Assembly (NCBI GenBank): GCA_030141605.1
Contig: JAQGDQ010000347.1
Location: 131,959-195,958, forward strand
Length of the DNA stretch: 64,000 nucleotides
Source: Tubiluchus corallicola
Taxonomy: Eukaryota > Priapulida > Priapulimorpha > Priapulimorphida > Tubiluchidae
Reading direction: 5' to 3'
A program made the position numbers and the translations under genes. Below the pieces are notes generated by a model that made no database searches, was not told the DNA's origin, and saw only the letters and a program-made list of their open reading frames with translations. Shown here piece by piece: positions 52,749 through 63,097 of this stretch (positions are counted from its first letter, which is position 1; the number at the start of each line of letters is the position of its first letter).

Positions 52749-54305
52749 TGTTTAACTTCAAAACTAAATGGTCAAATTAGAGCCTAAAGTTAAGAGATAG
52801 TTTTGTAATTCAAATTCTCTTTTTTATGGTGATGATAATTCACTGTTGACTTGTTGGAAACTCGCAGAGTTTTCAATAAATCAAAAGTGCTACACTGCGA
52901 TTTTCTGATTCCTTTTTCTTCTTTCATTTAGCGTTTTTATTTTAATATTTTCACGATTGCCCAGTAACTGTTTTTGCCTTCCAAAATACACGTCGGCAGG
53001 TGTAACATTCTTGAGTGATTCATGATACCGGTGGTTGTTGTAATTATCTACAAACTCCTGTAGAACCGTCCTTAGTTCATCAGGAAAGTAGTAGTTATCC
53101 AACTTTACCTGATTTTTCATGGTGCGGTGGTAACGCTCAATTTTCCCTTATGTTTGAGGGTGGTATGGGGCTCCGTACATGTCCCATTTTGGTATCTTTT
53201 AAAAAGCTTTGAAACTCGTTTGATATGTAGCACGCTCCATTATCGGAGAGTAACCTGGGACAATCGCCTGCAGGTATTTTGGCCGTATGTAAAGCCTTTT
53301 GAATAACATGCTTGGCATCGGCCGACTCCATGCTTTGGCAAAGCTCCCAGGTGACGATATACCTTGAATAATCGTCCATTACGGTAGCCAAATAATACCA
53401 GCCCCATCCAATGATTTTAAAGTAGGTGAAATCGGTTTGCCATTGCTGGTGCACACGCGTGGTCTTATCTTTAAAATCATCGGATGCAGCCATTAAAAGC
53501 CACGCAGGAGATGTGATTAGCACTTGCTCTTTGAGAATCCGATATACGCTGGTTTCGCTGATAAACCACTTTTGATGGTCGGTGATGTGGTGGGCTAGTT
53601 CCCTAGGCGATAAGTCTGTACGTTACAAAGCGGTGTCTAAAACCAGTTCTCGTTCTTTGTTGGATATCTTGTTCCAAAACTTTTTGCGTTTTACCGGCTT
53701 GGGCTTGAGTGAATCATATCATCCCTCAAAGAAGCGTTTGTACCACTCGTAAAAGGTACTTCGGCTGATGTCAAACTCTTCAAGTGTGCGCTTAACTCCG
53801 AATTCCGAATCTTGAACAATACAGATAATTTCCATCTTTTCACTGGCGCTTCGTCTCATATATTTATAAGTTACTCGGTTCCAGTTAAGCTTTTTTTAAG
53901 CATGCGTACTTCCAAATTCAGCTCTGCTACAAGCTGCTTTAGGTCGTGGTTCTCGTTCTTTAAACCGTTTACTTCGCCCGATGTAGCTTCCCGTTTAATG
54001 TCACCTGCAAGACGTTTTTTGCCAGCTTCCATAAAATCTTTACTCCACTTGTAATAAAGGTTCGCGTTGATGCCTTCTTTTCAGCATAACTCGGCAATGC
54101 TATATTCGCCACGCATGCCCTCTAGTACAATCCTGATTTTTTCTTCAGCTGATTACTTCTTCCTCGGGTGTCTCTTAATCTCTTTTACCTTTTGTTCGGT
54201 AGTCTGTTTTTTGCCTTAATCTTACTCGTTTTTATTGGTTATAATTTAAGAAATGTCTCTCTTAATTTTTAAACCAATTTGTCCGAATTAAGCTGAAGAT
54301 TTACA
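52749..54305 (-). mobile_element. IS3-family insertion sequence, copy 2 (inverted)
   Basis: A 1557-bp, nearly identical inverted copy of 21106-22666, with the same terminal repeats. Its left end (54305 side) joins a truncated GH92 gene; its right end (52749 side) faces a sulfatase upstream region. No target-site duplication is seen. The pair of inverted copies about 30 kb apart could support inversion of the interval. Confidence 0.9.
52890..54235 (-). pseudogene. IS3-family transposase orfA-orfB, copy 2, heavily broken
   Basis: Carries the same ATA in place of the start and the same TAA codons in orfA and orfB as copy 1. It also has private lesions: a one-base loss in the A-run near 54210, CGA to TGA in orfA (about 54080), a two-base loss near 53174, and CAA to TAA near 53150. 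The DDE region is otherwise recognisable. Confidence 0.85.
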
Positions 54306-55429
54306 TTCTGTTCAGGATACATTAAGGTAAAATAAGGGAATACAGCTCGAAACGTATCCCAAAACCCATTATCCGTAAACATATACCCTGATAACACTTC
54401 TCCGTTATACGGACTGTAATGAACAATCGCCTCATCTTTATTCACCTCATAGAACGTACGCGGAAATAGCAGCACTCTGTATAAGGTCGAATAAAAAGTG
54501 CGCATATAATCTGTATTATCAGTTTTGACGCTCACTCTGCCCAACTCTTCATTCCATTTGGATTGGGCACTCGCCTTAATTTCGTCAAAAGTACGTTGAC
54601 CAATCTCTCTATCAAGGTTTAACTGAGCCTGCTCGTGACTGATAAACGAAGAAGCCACCTTAGCATTGACCTGCTGCCCTCGTTTTGTCTTAAATCCTAG
54701 AATGGCTCCCACCCGTTCATCCTCTGCCAGGTTTACGTTGGGCTGAAGAATAGTATCGTTCCAGGTATGTGTTATGTCAAAATCAGTGTCAAACTGAAGT
54801 ACAAAATAGTTATGAAAATTATCGGGTACTCCGCCTCTATTGTTCCTGCAATATCCGATAACTTTGCGCTCTTCTGGTATTATTTTCACCATCGAACCAC
54901 CTTTAAATCCATCTATAAGGACATAAGACTGATCATTTTCAGGAAAAGTAAAATGAAAAGCGGCTGCTCTGCTGGTTGGAGCTACCTCCACCTTTGTATC
55001 ATAATCGGCTAAATAAACGCTGTAATAATGGGGACTTACCTCCTCTGCTTTATGCGAAAACCATGAAGCACGTTCACTCTCCTTAAATTTCAAATCACCG
55101 GTAACGGCCATAAGTGCAAAAGCAGCATAATCATTTATCCAAGGGCTAGGCTGATGAGTCTGCTTAAACCCTTTAATTAAATGATCGCGGTAATTGTAGG
55201 TCCAGCCATCTCCAAAATCAGCTGTCATTGGCGTCCAGAAATTCATCCCCCAAGGCACTGCAATAGCCGGGTATGTATTGCCATTTGACAATGAAAAGTG
55301 GGAATCAGCGCCCATTAGGGGATTCACAAAGTCGGTATACTGCACCTGGGAATCTGACTCATTGGAATCGTTGCAGGCAAAGGCAAGCAAAACCAGTAAG
55401 AACATAACGAATTTGAAAAGTGGCTTCAT
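54306..55429 (-). pseudogene. GH92 alpha-mannosidase, N-terminal half, cut by IS3-family element
   Basis: A lipoprotein signal (LLAFACN) precedes a GH92 N-terminal beta-sandwich (YTDFVNPLMGADSHFSLSNGNTYP) and the start of the helical barrel (YRVLLFPRTFYEVN, FTDNGFWDTFRAVFPYF). Native coding stops at PEQN next to 54305; the extra residues to 54269 come from the IS. About half of a normal 750-residue GH92 is present, and the catalytic Asp region is missing. It belongs to a different GH92 branch from the intact gene at 56747-59047. It is the last gene of the mannoside operon. Confidence 0.85.
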
Positions 55430-55443
55430 AGCTATCCTTTTTT

Positions 55444-56739
55444 CTACCTAACAGGCATCTTTTCAGTTAACGGCAGTTCTTTTCTTAACATGACAGCCGC
55501 TTTACCTGTTAACCAAAGATAATGATCAGACGGCACACCATCATTATCAACAAATTGTGTATCGTTGCTATTGGGAGGTGTATCAGAGACTTTCATAATG
55601 GCCGTGCCTTCGTCTATTTCGTCAAACATCGCCACATAAATCATGGAAGCACCTGCTGTGATATAAGTACTTAACTGATCCCAATAAAAACGCCCTCCCA
55701 TGCGGGGAATAGCTCCATATGTTGTGTAATCAGCAACTCCTTTTTCTATTTTGGCCAGGTTACACCAGCTAAAACCGGGATAGGCAATTGGCATGTAATC
55801 AACACCTTTTTCCTTACTCCACTGAATATCAGCAAGCACATGATCAAGTAAATGTTGTTTATGCTTATGAACCAATGGCGTAAAACGTTGCACCATCCAT
55901 GGCAACACGATATCAGCCGATACGATTAGCTCATGAAGGTATGGGTCCTTGACACAATCCTTATCCAGATCGCGAAAATAGGTTGGCACTCCCAATAAAA
56001 CACTACACCCTCCATAAACAGGATCATTCTTTAGAAAATCGATCAGACGGTTTAGGCCAATGTTTCGAATATTGTATGGCCGATCCGGAAAACCAACTCC
56101 CCATATGGCAACCAGTGGTTTCCCATTGTGGTATAGATAGGTTTGATCTTCACCCTGATTGGTCAACCTTAATTTATCAACCAGCATTTTCCAGTCTTCA
56201 ATAATAGCTGAACAATCTTCTCCGCTTGCTTTTAAGCCCGATAAATCATACATCAAAGCAATGGCCCTTCCATTCGATTTTGCTGCTTCCAACGCATTTT
56301 TCAGAATCACATCGTGACTTTTATTAAGGTTGGTATGTTGACGAGCCACACCAAAAAAACGTTGCATAAATACGCCATCCACACCATATTCCTTCATCCA
56401 CTTAAAATGCAATTCCGTTGTACTTTTATCTACAGAACTAAATACTCTGGCAGGTGTCCCGTCAGCATTTTTGAAAGATGTTTCATAGGTTTTTTTGTAC
56501 TCAGTTACATCCGGCCAAAAATCAATGGTATTATGCTTGTTATCAAAACGGCCTTTATATCCGTAATGTCCCCATTCGTTGCCACTACCATCACCAGGTG
56601 CTCTGAACCAGCCTTGATATCCGGCCATTATTAAACCTTTGGTGCTTCTATATTTCGACGTATTACCATGCTTAATCTGTGCTGAAGCCAAACTACAAAT
56701 CTGGATCAACACCAACACCATGCCAAGTATTTTTTTCAT
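55444..56739 (-). CDS. GH71/99-like glycoside hydrolase, copy b
   Basis: About 431 residues with signal peptide (MKKILGMVLVLIQICSLASAQ). It is a TIM-barrel protein of the GH71/99-like group: GLIMAGYQGWFRAPGDG, DFWPDVTEY, FKWMKEYGVDGVFMQRF, IALMYDLSG, GKPLVAIWGVGF and YVAMFDEIDEGTAIMK, with acidic residues likely to be catalytic. True GH99 enzymes are endo-alpha-mannosidases; specificity of this offshoot is not established, but the GH92 neighbours point to alpha-mannosides. The frame extends to 56778, but MKKIL (56739) starts the signal peptide and avoids overlap with the upstream gene. It is a paralogue of 59056-60384. Confidence 0.83.
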   Translation of the reverse strand: MKKILGMVLVLIQICSLASAQIKHGNTSKYRSTKGLIMAGYQGWFRAPGDGSGNEWGHYGYKGRFDNKHNTIDFWPDVTEYKKTYETSFKNADGTPARVFSSVDKSTTELHFKWMKEYGVDGVFMQRFFGVARQHTNLNKSHDVILKNALEAAKSNGRAIALMYDLSGLKASGEDCSAIIEDWKMLVDKLRLTNQGEDQTYLYHNGKPLVAIWGVGFPDRPYNIRNIGLNRLIDFLKNDPVYGGCSVLLGVPTYFRDLDKDCVKDPYLHELIVSADIVLPWMVQRFTPLVHKHKQHLLDHVLADIQWSKEKGVDYMPIAYPGFSWCNLAKIEKGVADYTTYGAIPRMGGRFYWDQLSTYITAGASMIYVAMFDEIDEGTAIMKVSDTPPNSNDTQFVDNDGVPSDHYLWLTGKAAVMLRKELPLTEKMPVR

Positions 56740-56746
56740 TACTATC

Positions 56747-59047
56747 CTATTTAAAAAGGTTTTTATTCGGCTTGTCACCCATCACAAATTCAATGGTTGC
56801 ACCTGCCATTAACTCACTATGGTCAATGAAGGGTGAACTGAGTGCTTTACCATTTATTGAAGCCGACTGTATGTAGCAATTGGTATCAGTATTGTTTTTA
56901 GTACGAATCTGCACTTTATTACCATTTTCAAGTGCAATTTCAACCTTATCAAACATAGGTCTGCCAATTGAGTAACTGGGGTTACCCGGAGTAACCGAAT
57001 AGAAACCCATAGCATTTAATACATACCAGGCCGACATCTGACCACAATCTTCGTTGCCGGCAAGACCGTTAGGATCATTAAAGTATAAGTCATTCATGAT
57101 CTGATTGAGCAAAGCCTGACTTTTCCATTCTTGTCCTGCATAATTATACAGATGAGCTACATGGTGGCTTGGCTCATTGCCATGAGCGTACTGACCAATC
57201 AAGCCTGAAATATCACTCGAAACATGATCTCCAACCAATTCAGAACTGGTGTTAAACAGGGTATCCAATTTTACGGCCATCTGGTCAGCTCCTCCATAAA
57301 GCGCCATTAACCCTTCTACATCGTGAGGCGCAAACCAACTCCATTGGTATGCATTTCCTTCTACATAATCATCTGAGCGATGATCTGAACGTCGCGGATT
57401 AAAAGGTTCGCGCCAATTTCCATCTTTGTCTTTACCCCGCATAAAACCCGTTTCAGCATCAAAGTATTTTGCATATCGCTTTGATCGTTCCATGAAGAAG
57501 GCATGGTCATCTACTTTGCCGAGTTCCTTAGCCATTTGTGCAATACACCAATCATTGTATGCGTACTCCAGAGCCTTTCCAACTGATTCTGGCTCCATGT
57601 CACATGGTATATAGCCCAAATCATGGTTATAACGCTTCGCCAACGGCATAACCTTGTTTTGAACTGACTTATTCGGAAACAGAATACCTTCCGATTGATA
57701 AAAAGCCGAATGAGTAATGGCTTCATAAGCCTTGTCCACATCAAAATTGCGTTGCCCTTTCATATAAGCATCAACAATAACCGGGACGGCATGGTAACCA
57801 ATCATGCAACCAGTGTAATTGCCTACCAGCTCCCACATTGGCAATACTCCTCCTTCATCATACTTCCTGAGCAATGATTGTATAAACTGGTTATTTTGAT
57901 CACTATTTATAATCGTCTGTAAAGGATGGAAGGCCCGAAATGTATCCCACAATGAAAAAACAGTGTGCATTTCACCGTCTGTATGATACAACTTCTTATC
58001 CATACCCCGGTAACGACCATCTACATCGGAAAACAAATAAGGACTTAATGAAGTATGGTAAAGAGAGGTATAAAAAATGGCAAGCTTATCCAGGTCTTTT
58101 CCATTAACATTGATCTTACCTAACTCATCTCTCCAAACTAAATGTGCATTCTCACGAACTTTATTAAAATCCCAATCGGTCAATTCAGCTGCCAAATTTT
58201 TTGATGCCCCTTCATTATCGACATGCGAAATACCCACTTTTACCAACAGCTCCTCTCCTTGATCCAAATCAAAAGTCAGCACAGCTTTCAGCTTATCTCC
58301 TTCTGCATGCACCATATCAGAGAATGGTTCGTTACCATTATACAGTTGACAAGTAAAAGGTTTGTTAAATACTGCCTTAAAAAAAGCACGTTGCTCCATG
58401 GCCCATCCTGATGATTTTTTCATCCCTTGTATGGTATGTCCATCAAGTACCGACAGTTCATGTTCCGGCCCACGATCAGGATAAATATTATGCGACAAGT
58501 CAATGATTAATCTGGCTGTATCCCTTCCATGATAAGTGTAGCGATGAAATCCGGCTCGCTTGGATACTGTCAACTCTGCATCAACGGCATAATCTTTTAA
58601 CCAAACTGAATAATAGCCCGGACTGGCAGTTTCCTCTTCATGCGAAAAACGCGAACGATACCCGTTATCAACCTGATCAGGTGAACCAGCTTCTGTTTTC
58701 ACTGTGCCTGTAAAGGGCATAAACAAAAAATCTCCCAGATCACTTATTCCTGTTCCACTGAGATGAGTATGAGAAAAACCAATGATGGAACTATCTGAAT
58801 AATGATAACCACCACAGGCATCCCAACCTATGGTTCTGGTGTCCGGACTTAGCTGCACCATTGCGTGCGGTAGTGTAGCGCCAGGAAATGTATGACCATG
58901 TCCACCAGTACCAATAAAGGTATTAACGTATATGGTATTATCTGAAACTTCTTCAGATGTCCATTGTATATTTACTGCAGCAACTAAAAGAACCGTCGCA
59001 ATAAATGCGATTATTAACAATCTTATTTTCATTTTTAATTCTTTCAA
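56747..59047 (-). CDS. GH92 exo-alpha-mannosidase
   Basis: 766 residues, full length. A signal anchor (MKIRLLIIAFIATVLL) precedes the N-terminal beta-sandwich (YVNTFIGTGGHGHTFPGAT, CGGYHYSDSSIIGFSHTHLSG) and the (alpha/alpha)6 barrel (FSLWDTFRAFHPLQTI, EGNAYQWSWFAPHD, AGNEDCGQMSAWYVLNAMG). The last two hold the Glu/Asp residues used in Ca2+-dependent inverting catalysis. It removes terminal alpha-mannose from N-glycans or mannan in the periplasm. It lies between two GH71/99-like genes with spacers below 10 bases, so the operon is tight. Confidence 0.94.
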   Translation of the reverse strand: MKELKMKIRLLIIAFIATVLLVAAVNIQWTSEEVSDNTIYVNTFIGTGGHGHTFPGATLPHAMVQLSPDTRTIGWDACGGYHYSDSSIIGFSHTHLSGTGISDLGDFLFMPFTGTVKTEAGSPDQVDNGYRSRFSHEEETASPGYYSVWLKDYAVDAELTVSKRAGFHRYTYHGRDTARLIIDLSHNIYPDRGPEHELSVLDGHTIQGMKKSSGWAMEQRAFFKAVFNKPFTCQLYNGNEPFSDMVHAEGDKLKAVLTFDLDQGEELLVKVGISHVDNEGASKNLAAELTDWDFNKVRENAHLVWRDELGKINVNGKDLDKLAIFYTSLYHTSLSPYLFSDVDGRYRGMDKKLYHTDGEMHTVFSLWDTFRAFHPLQTIINSDQNNQFIQSLLRKYDEGGVLPMWELVGNYTGCMIGYHAVPVIVDAYMKGQRNFDVDKAYEAITHSAFYQSEGILFPNKSVQNKVMPLAKRYNHDLGYIPCDMEPESVGKALEYAYNDWCIAQMAKELGKVDDHAFFMERSKRYAKYFDAETGFMRGKDKDGNWREPFNPRRSDHRSDDYVEGNAYQWSWFAPHDVEGLMALYGGADQMAVKLDTLFNTSSELVGDHVSSDISGLIGQYAHGNEPSHHVAHLYNYAGQEWKSQALLNQIMNDLYFNDPNGLAGNEDCGQMSAWYVLNAMGFYSVTPGNPSYSIGRPMFDKVEIALENGNKVQIRTKNNTDTNCYIQSASINGKALSSPFIDHSELMAGATIEFVMGDKPNKNLFK

Positions 59048-59055
59048 CAGCTGTT

Positions 59056-60384
59056 TTAACGTTGAGGCTGAGTAATACCATAAGAACCTTCTCCTTTAAA
59101 CCATCGTGCAGCCTGACCTGTCAGCCATAAATAATGATCACTTTCCACTTCTTCTTCGATTCCTACAAAACGCAAGTCGCCATTCAATGGAAGATTACCT
59201 TCTTTTAAACACTTAAAAATCGCAGTACCCTCATCTACTTCATCAAACATTGCAACATAAAGAGATTTCGCTCCTGATAACTTGGCATTTGCAATTTGAT
59301 GCCAAAGAAAATCACCTTTTTCTCTTTTTATTTGATCATAGTTATTTGGTTCATTCTTTAAATTACCCCAGCTAAATCCAGGAAATACAAGCGGAGCATA
59401 ATCAACCCCCATAGATTCGCATTTTGAAATATCTGATGGTATTGTTCTAGTTGCTAAATCATATGATTCATTATTATACCTACCTACAGCCCATGGCATT
59501 ATAACATCAGCTTCTCTTATCATTTCGTGAAGAACAGGTGAATTTTCGGTATCATTCTTCATTTCACGCCAATAATAAGGCACACCCAACATGATAGAAG
59601 AGGGGAGGCTTGCATTTTTAATATTCATCATCAATCGCTTAGTGTCTGTCAAGCTGTATTTTCTATTATCATTAAATCCAACGCCCCAAATAGCAACCAA
59701 TGGTTTACCATTATGACGAAGATATGATGGGTGTTTCTCATTATTGAAAAGATCAAATTTACTTTGTAATTCCTTCCAATCGATATATACAATATCCAGC
59801 TCTTCAGGAGTACTTCCACTTAGATCGTACATCACTGCAATGGCGCGATCGTATTTCTTTGCTGCTTTCAAAGCATTGTCAAGTACTTTATTAAAATGGC
59901 TTTTGCCACTTGGATTTTTAATTTCTGAAACAAAACGCTGCATATACACTCCATCAATTCCGTATTCTTGCATCCATTTAAAATGAAGATCAACTGTTTC
60001 ATAGTCATAAGGGCTATAAACGTGAGCCGGTTCACCATTTTCAAAGCTAAAAGCAGTTTGATAAGTCACTTCATACTCGCTTACATCAGGCCAAAAATCT
60101 ATTGTAGAAACACCTGGTCTGAACTCATTTCCTTTTTTATAATGATGCCAACCTCTATCTGCTCCATCACCTTCAGCATTAAACCATCCTTGATATCCAC
60201 ACATTACTAACCCAACATAGCTGGTATAGGAACAACCTGTTTCATCATAAATTGGTTTATCCGGCTTATCCGGCACTTCAATAGGTGGTTCTTCAGTAAT
60301 TGTTTCTTTTTTGCAACTAAAAGCCATTGACATAATTAAAATCAACCCACCAGCTATTATTCCAGATAGTTTCATATCTCCCAT
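59056..60384 (-). CDS. GH71/99-like glycoside hydrolase lipoprotein, copy a
   Basis: 442 residues with a lipoprotein signal (SMAFSCK) and a short Pro/Asp/Lys linker, so it is probably surface-exposed. The barrel repeats the motifs of copy b: YVGLVMCGYQGWFNAEGDG, DFWPDVSEYEVTYQT, FKWMQEYGIDGVYMQRF, IAVMYDLSG, GKPLVAIWGVGF and YVAMFDEVDEGTAIFK. Copy b has only a signal peptide, so the two may act in different compartments on the same glycan. A strong hairpin (60394-60419) sits 10 bases before its start and may lower its expression relative to SusC/SusD. Confidence 0.83.
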   Translation of the reverse strand: MGDMKLSGIIAGGLILIMSMAFSCKKETITEEPPIEVPDKPDKPIYDETGCSYTSYVGLVMCGYQGWFNAEGDGADRGWHHYKKGNEFRPGVSTIDFWPDVSEYEVTYQTAFSFENGEPAHVYSPYDYETVDLHFKWMQEYGIDGVYMQRFVSEIKNPSGKSHFNKVLDNALKAAKKYDRAIAVMYDLSGSTPEELDIVYIDWKELQSKFDLFNNEKHPSYLRHNGKPLVAIWGVGFNDNRKYSLTDTKRLMMNIKNASLPSSIMLGVPYYWREMKNDTENSPVLHEMIREADVIMPWAVGRYNNESYDLATRTIPSDISKCESMGVDYAPLVFPGFSWGNLKNEPNNYDQIKREKGDFLWHQIANAKLSGAKSLYVAMFDEVDEGTAIFKCLKEGNLPLNGDLRFVGIEEEVESDHYLWLTGQAARWFKGEGSYGITQPQR

Positions 60385-60393
60385 TTTTTATGA

Positions 60394-60419
60394 AATAGGG
60401 CGTTGATTAACGCCCTATT
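60394..60419 (-). terminator. Perfect hairpin inside the mannoside operon
   Basis: aatagggcgtt and aacgccctatt form an 11-bp perfect stem with a 4-base loop, followed on the minus strand by tttcat. It sits between the DUF3823 gene and the first enzyme gene, where an attenuator would reduce enzyme transcripts relative to the surface binding proteins. Confidence 0.7.
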
Positions 60420-60460
60420 CAATTATATTTCTTTTGCGTTCTTCTCTATCAAATCAACTA

Positions 60461-61162
60461 TTATTCCACCATCAAACGAACCGGTGCACTATAATTATAT
60501 TTCGCTTCATCTGCTTTAATCAGTGCTCCAATTCTGAAATGGTATTCATTTCCTAAAATGAATTTTTTATCGCCAGAAACATCCATGACCAGTTCAAATT
60601 CCTCGTTAGGATCAACCACTCTATTTAATGTTTCCATCCTACTTTTAACCTGCAGAATTTCACAGACCGAAGGTGATTCATGAGCAAACAGCGCAACACT
60701 TACCACATTATTAGCAACATTTTGTTCAAGCTTAAATCTTGCTGTAATTTCCGTCCCATTTACTGTTATAGATGGATCCTTAATACGGATATATGGCAAA
60801 ACTTCAAAGTTCTGAACAGTTTGACCTGATATGTTAATATCAATAGTATCAGTTTCTGGTTGAGGAATAAAATTACCCCTTCTTAATGGCACAATCTTAT
60901 AAGCTCCAGCAAATATCATATCGTTACGATAAGTTCCATCAGCCTTAACTACTAAATACCTAGGCTGTGGATTTTCAAAACCTTGCTCGATAATTTCAAT
61001 TTTAGTACCACTTATAATGGCTCCTTGTACAGGTTCTCCTGTATCAACATCCAGTATAGCTCCAGATAATGAGGCATCAGGACCAGGGTAGTTATCAAGT
61101 TCACATGAACTTAGTCCCAATATCGTAAGTAGAACAACTGTAACCAGTTTTATATTTTTCAT
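60461..61162 (-). CDS. DUF3823 domain lipoprotein
   Basis: About 233 residues with a lipoprotein signal (LGLSSCE). The N-terminal half is a carboxypeptidase-regulatory-like beta-sandwich (LSGAILDVDTGEPVQGAIISG), and a second beta domain follows (ITVNGTEITARFKLEQN). This matches DUF3823, a family found next to SusD in Bacteroidota glycan loci, probably as a surface glycan-binding protein. The frame reaches 61171, but MKNIKL (61162) begins the signal. It follows SusD closely on the same strand. Binding function is inferred from position. Confidence 0.85.
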   Translation of the reverse strand: MKNIKLVTVVLLTILGLSSCELDNYPGPDASLSGAILDVDTGEPVQGAIISGTKIEIIEQGFENPQPRYLVVKADGTYRNDMIFAGAYKIVPLRRGNFIPQPETDTIDINISGQTVQNFEVLPYIRIKDPSITVNGTEITARFKLEQNVANNVVSVALFAHESPSVCEILQVKSRMETLNRVVDPNEEFELVMDVSGDKKFILGNEYHFRIGALIKADEAKYNYSAPVRLMVE

Positions 61163-61178
61163 CGCGTACATTTTTTTA

Positions 61179-63086
61179 TTAATACATAGGGTTATTTACC
61201 AATCCATTAGAACCAATTCCCGGTATATGTCGGTAATAATGCTTAGGTTCAAAAGTTCTCGGATCTGTTCGAGGCACAACATCTCGGATCATAATGTATT
61301 TAGGAGGATCCTCTCTTAAGTCAAGTGCAGGTAACAAGGCATGTGTATCTGTACTATTAAATTTCTCATGAAACTCACGACGACGAATCAAGTCATAGAA
61401 TCGCTTATTTTCAAAAGCTAGTTCTACAGTTCTTTCCCGCTGTACATTATCAACAGTTAAATCAATATCTACTGTGTGACCTGCCCTCTTACGTATAGAA
61501 TTTAAGGCTGTTTTAGCTAGATCCGCATCACCAAGACCACTTTCTATCACAGCTTCTGCATAATTTAACAACACTTCTGCATATCGCATATCCATAAAAT
61601 CTAAAGTTCCTTGATTCCATGCAGGATTAACATCCGTAGATTCAAGTAAGAACTTTTTGAATCCCATTCCTGTACGGGTATGATTGCCTCCTGCTGGGTT
61701 AAACCCTGAATGATTGGCTGTATTAGCAGTACCATACGTATAGTATGTAACTCCGTTATGCGAGAATTCACCTCCTTGCAATAGCGATGGTGTTCCATCA
61801 GGAAGGATCAGTCCGGCTTGAATTACTATCTCTTTTCCTTTCCACATTGTACCAGGAAGAATGGCTGTTCCCCATAACCTGGCATCTTTTCCTTTATACG
61901 CGTCATTAGGTGTATCGTACTTTATATAGTTACGACTTGCTGAATAACCAAGGTAATCTTCGTTACCATCTACAACGGTGGGCAGCATCGTGCTTACTCC
62001 CGGATTAGCGTAGGTCTCAAACATTTCTGCCCAATCCAATGTAGGACAATATCTGCCCGGGTGAGGCCATCCATTTGATGTTTGATTTGGATTGAACCAA
62101 ATCTCATAATTATTTGCTGTATTATCATTACTAATAACAGAAGACCCCTTAATAAATATCGCCTCACGAGGAGCTCCATTAGGGTCTTCAAAGAGCATAC
62201 GATAATTCTCAGCTGCTTCCTCAGGATTAGCTGGATTTGGTCGGAACAATTCAAAAACATTAGATTTGATTATCTCTTCCGAAGCATCAATACATTGCTG
62301 ATAAAAGAAATTTGCTGTTGATTGGTCCATGCCAACCAATCCTAAGTCAGCAGCCTCACCAGATACCGGAAATTTAGACCAAAACTTAGCGATAGAGGCA
62401 GCATGTAAAGCCGCTCTTGATTTCAGGGCTAGTGCCGCATATTTTGTTGCTCTGCGCTGACTCCCATCACCTTCTAATAGATTATTCGCTGCCAACTGGC
62501 ATTCTTCCATGATAAAGCGCCATGTTTCTTCTTCTGTACTTCTTGGCACCTTTAAGTCTTCAACATTAGGAGTAAATTCCTGTGGCTCTAGAATTAAAGA
62601 TACTCCGCCATAACGCTTTGCTAATCCATAATAAGCATAAGCTCTAATAAAAGCTGTTTCTCCGATAATTAAAGCACGCTCCTGCTCAGTTATATCCAAA
62701 TCAGGAATAAACTTAATCAAAGTGTTCACATCTCGAATTAACTGATATCCTTCATCCCACCAATGGCCCCAGCTATCTTTTGAGTTTGGCTCTCTAAAAT
62801 CGCTGTGAGTGGCGATATCAGTGTGCATAGCCTGCACAAACCCACCATTATTTGGTGCTCCGGAATTATAGTTAAAAATACTTTTATTGTTATTTCGATG
62901 GAAATAAGTAAAATCCTCAACTGGTAACTGGTAATAAAGGTTAGCCATATAAAGCTTTACCCCTTCAGGATCACGGAATAAATCTTCAGCTGGCAGTTTA
63001 TCTGTAGGCTTAAGGTCAAGTACATCGGTACAACCGAACATTAACAAAGCCAATATAGCTGTATATAATATTTTAAATATTTTCAT
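61179..63086 (-). CDS. SusD/RagB-family lipoprotein of the mannoside locus
   Basis: 635 residues with a lipobox (LMFGCTD) and the SusD fold. Segments include TDKLPAEDLFRDPEGVKLYMANLYYQ, IIGETAFIRAYAYYGLAKRYGG, MRYAEVLLNYAEAVIESG and the RagB tail ELAFENKRFYDLIRRREF. It is larger than the other two SusD proteins here, as is common for those binding branched glycans. It lies 11 bases after the SusC gene and closes the channel from outside. Confidence 0.93.
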   Translation of the reverse strand: MKIFKILYTAILALLMFGCTDVLDLKPTDKLPAEDLFRDPEGVKLYMANLYYQLPVEDFTYFHRNNNKSIFNYNSGAPNNGGFVQAMHTDIATHSDFREPNSKDSWGHWWDEGYQLIRDVNTLIKFIPDLDITEQERALIIGETAFIRAYAYYGLAKRYGGVSLILEPQEFTPNVEDLKVPRSTEEETWRFIMEECQLAANNLLEGDGSQRRATKYAALALKSRAALHAASIAKFWSKFPVSGEAADLGLVGMDQSTANFFYQQCIDASEEIIKSNVFELFRPNPANPEEAAENYRMLFEDPNGAPREAIFIKGSSVISNDNTANNYEIWFNPNQTSNGWPHPGRYCPTLDWAEMFETYANPGVSTMLPTVVDGNEDYLGYSASRNYIKYDTPNDAYKGKDARLWGTAILPGTMWKGKEIVIQAGLILPDGTPSLLQGGEFSHNGVTYYTYGTANTANHSGFNPAGGNHTRTGMGFKKFLLESTDVNPAWNQGTLDFMDMRYAEVLLNYAEAVIESGLGDADLAKTALNSIRKRAGHTVDIDLTVDNVQRERTVELAFENKRFYDLIRRREFHEKFNSTDTHALLPALDLREDPPKYIMIRDVVPRTDPRTFEPKHYYRHIPGIGSNGLVNNPMY

Positions 63087-63097
63087 TGTGCTAATTT

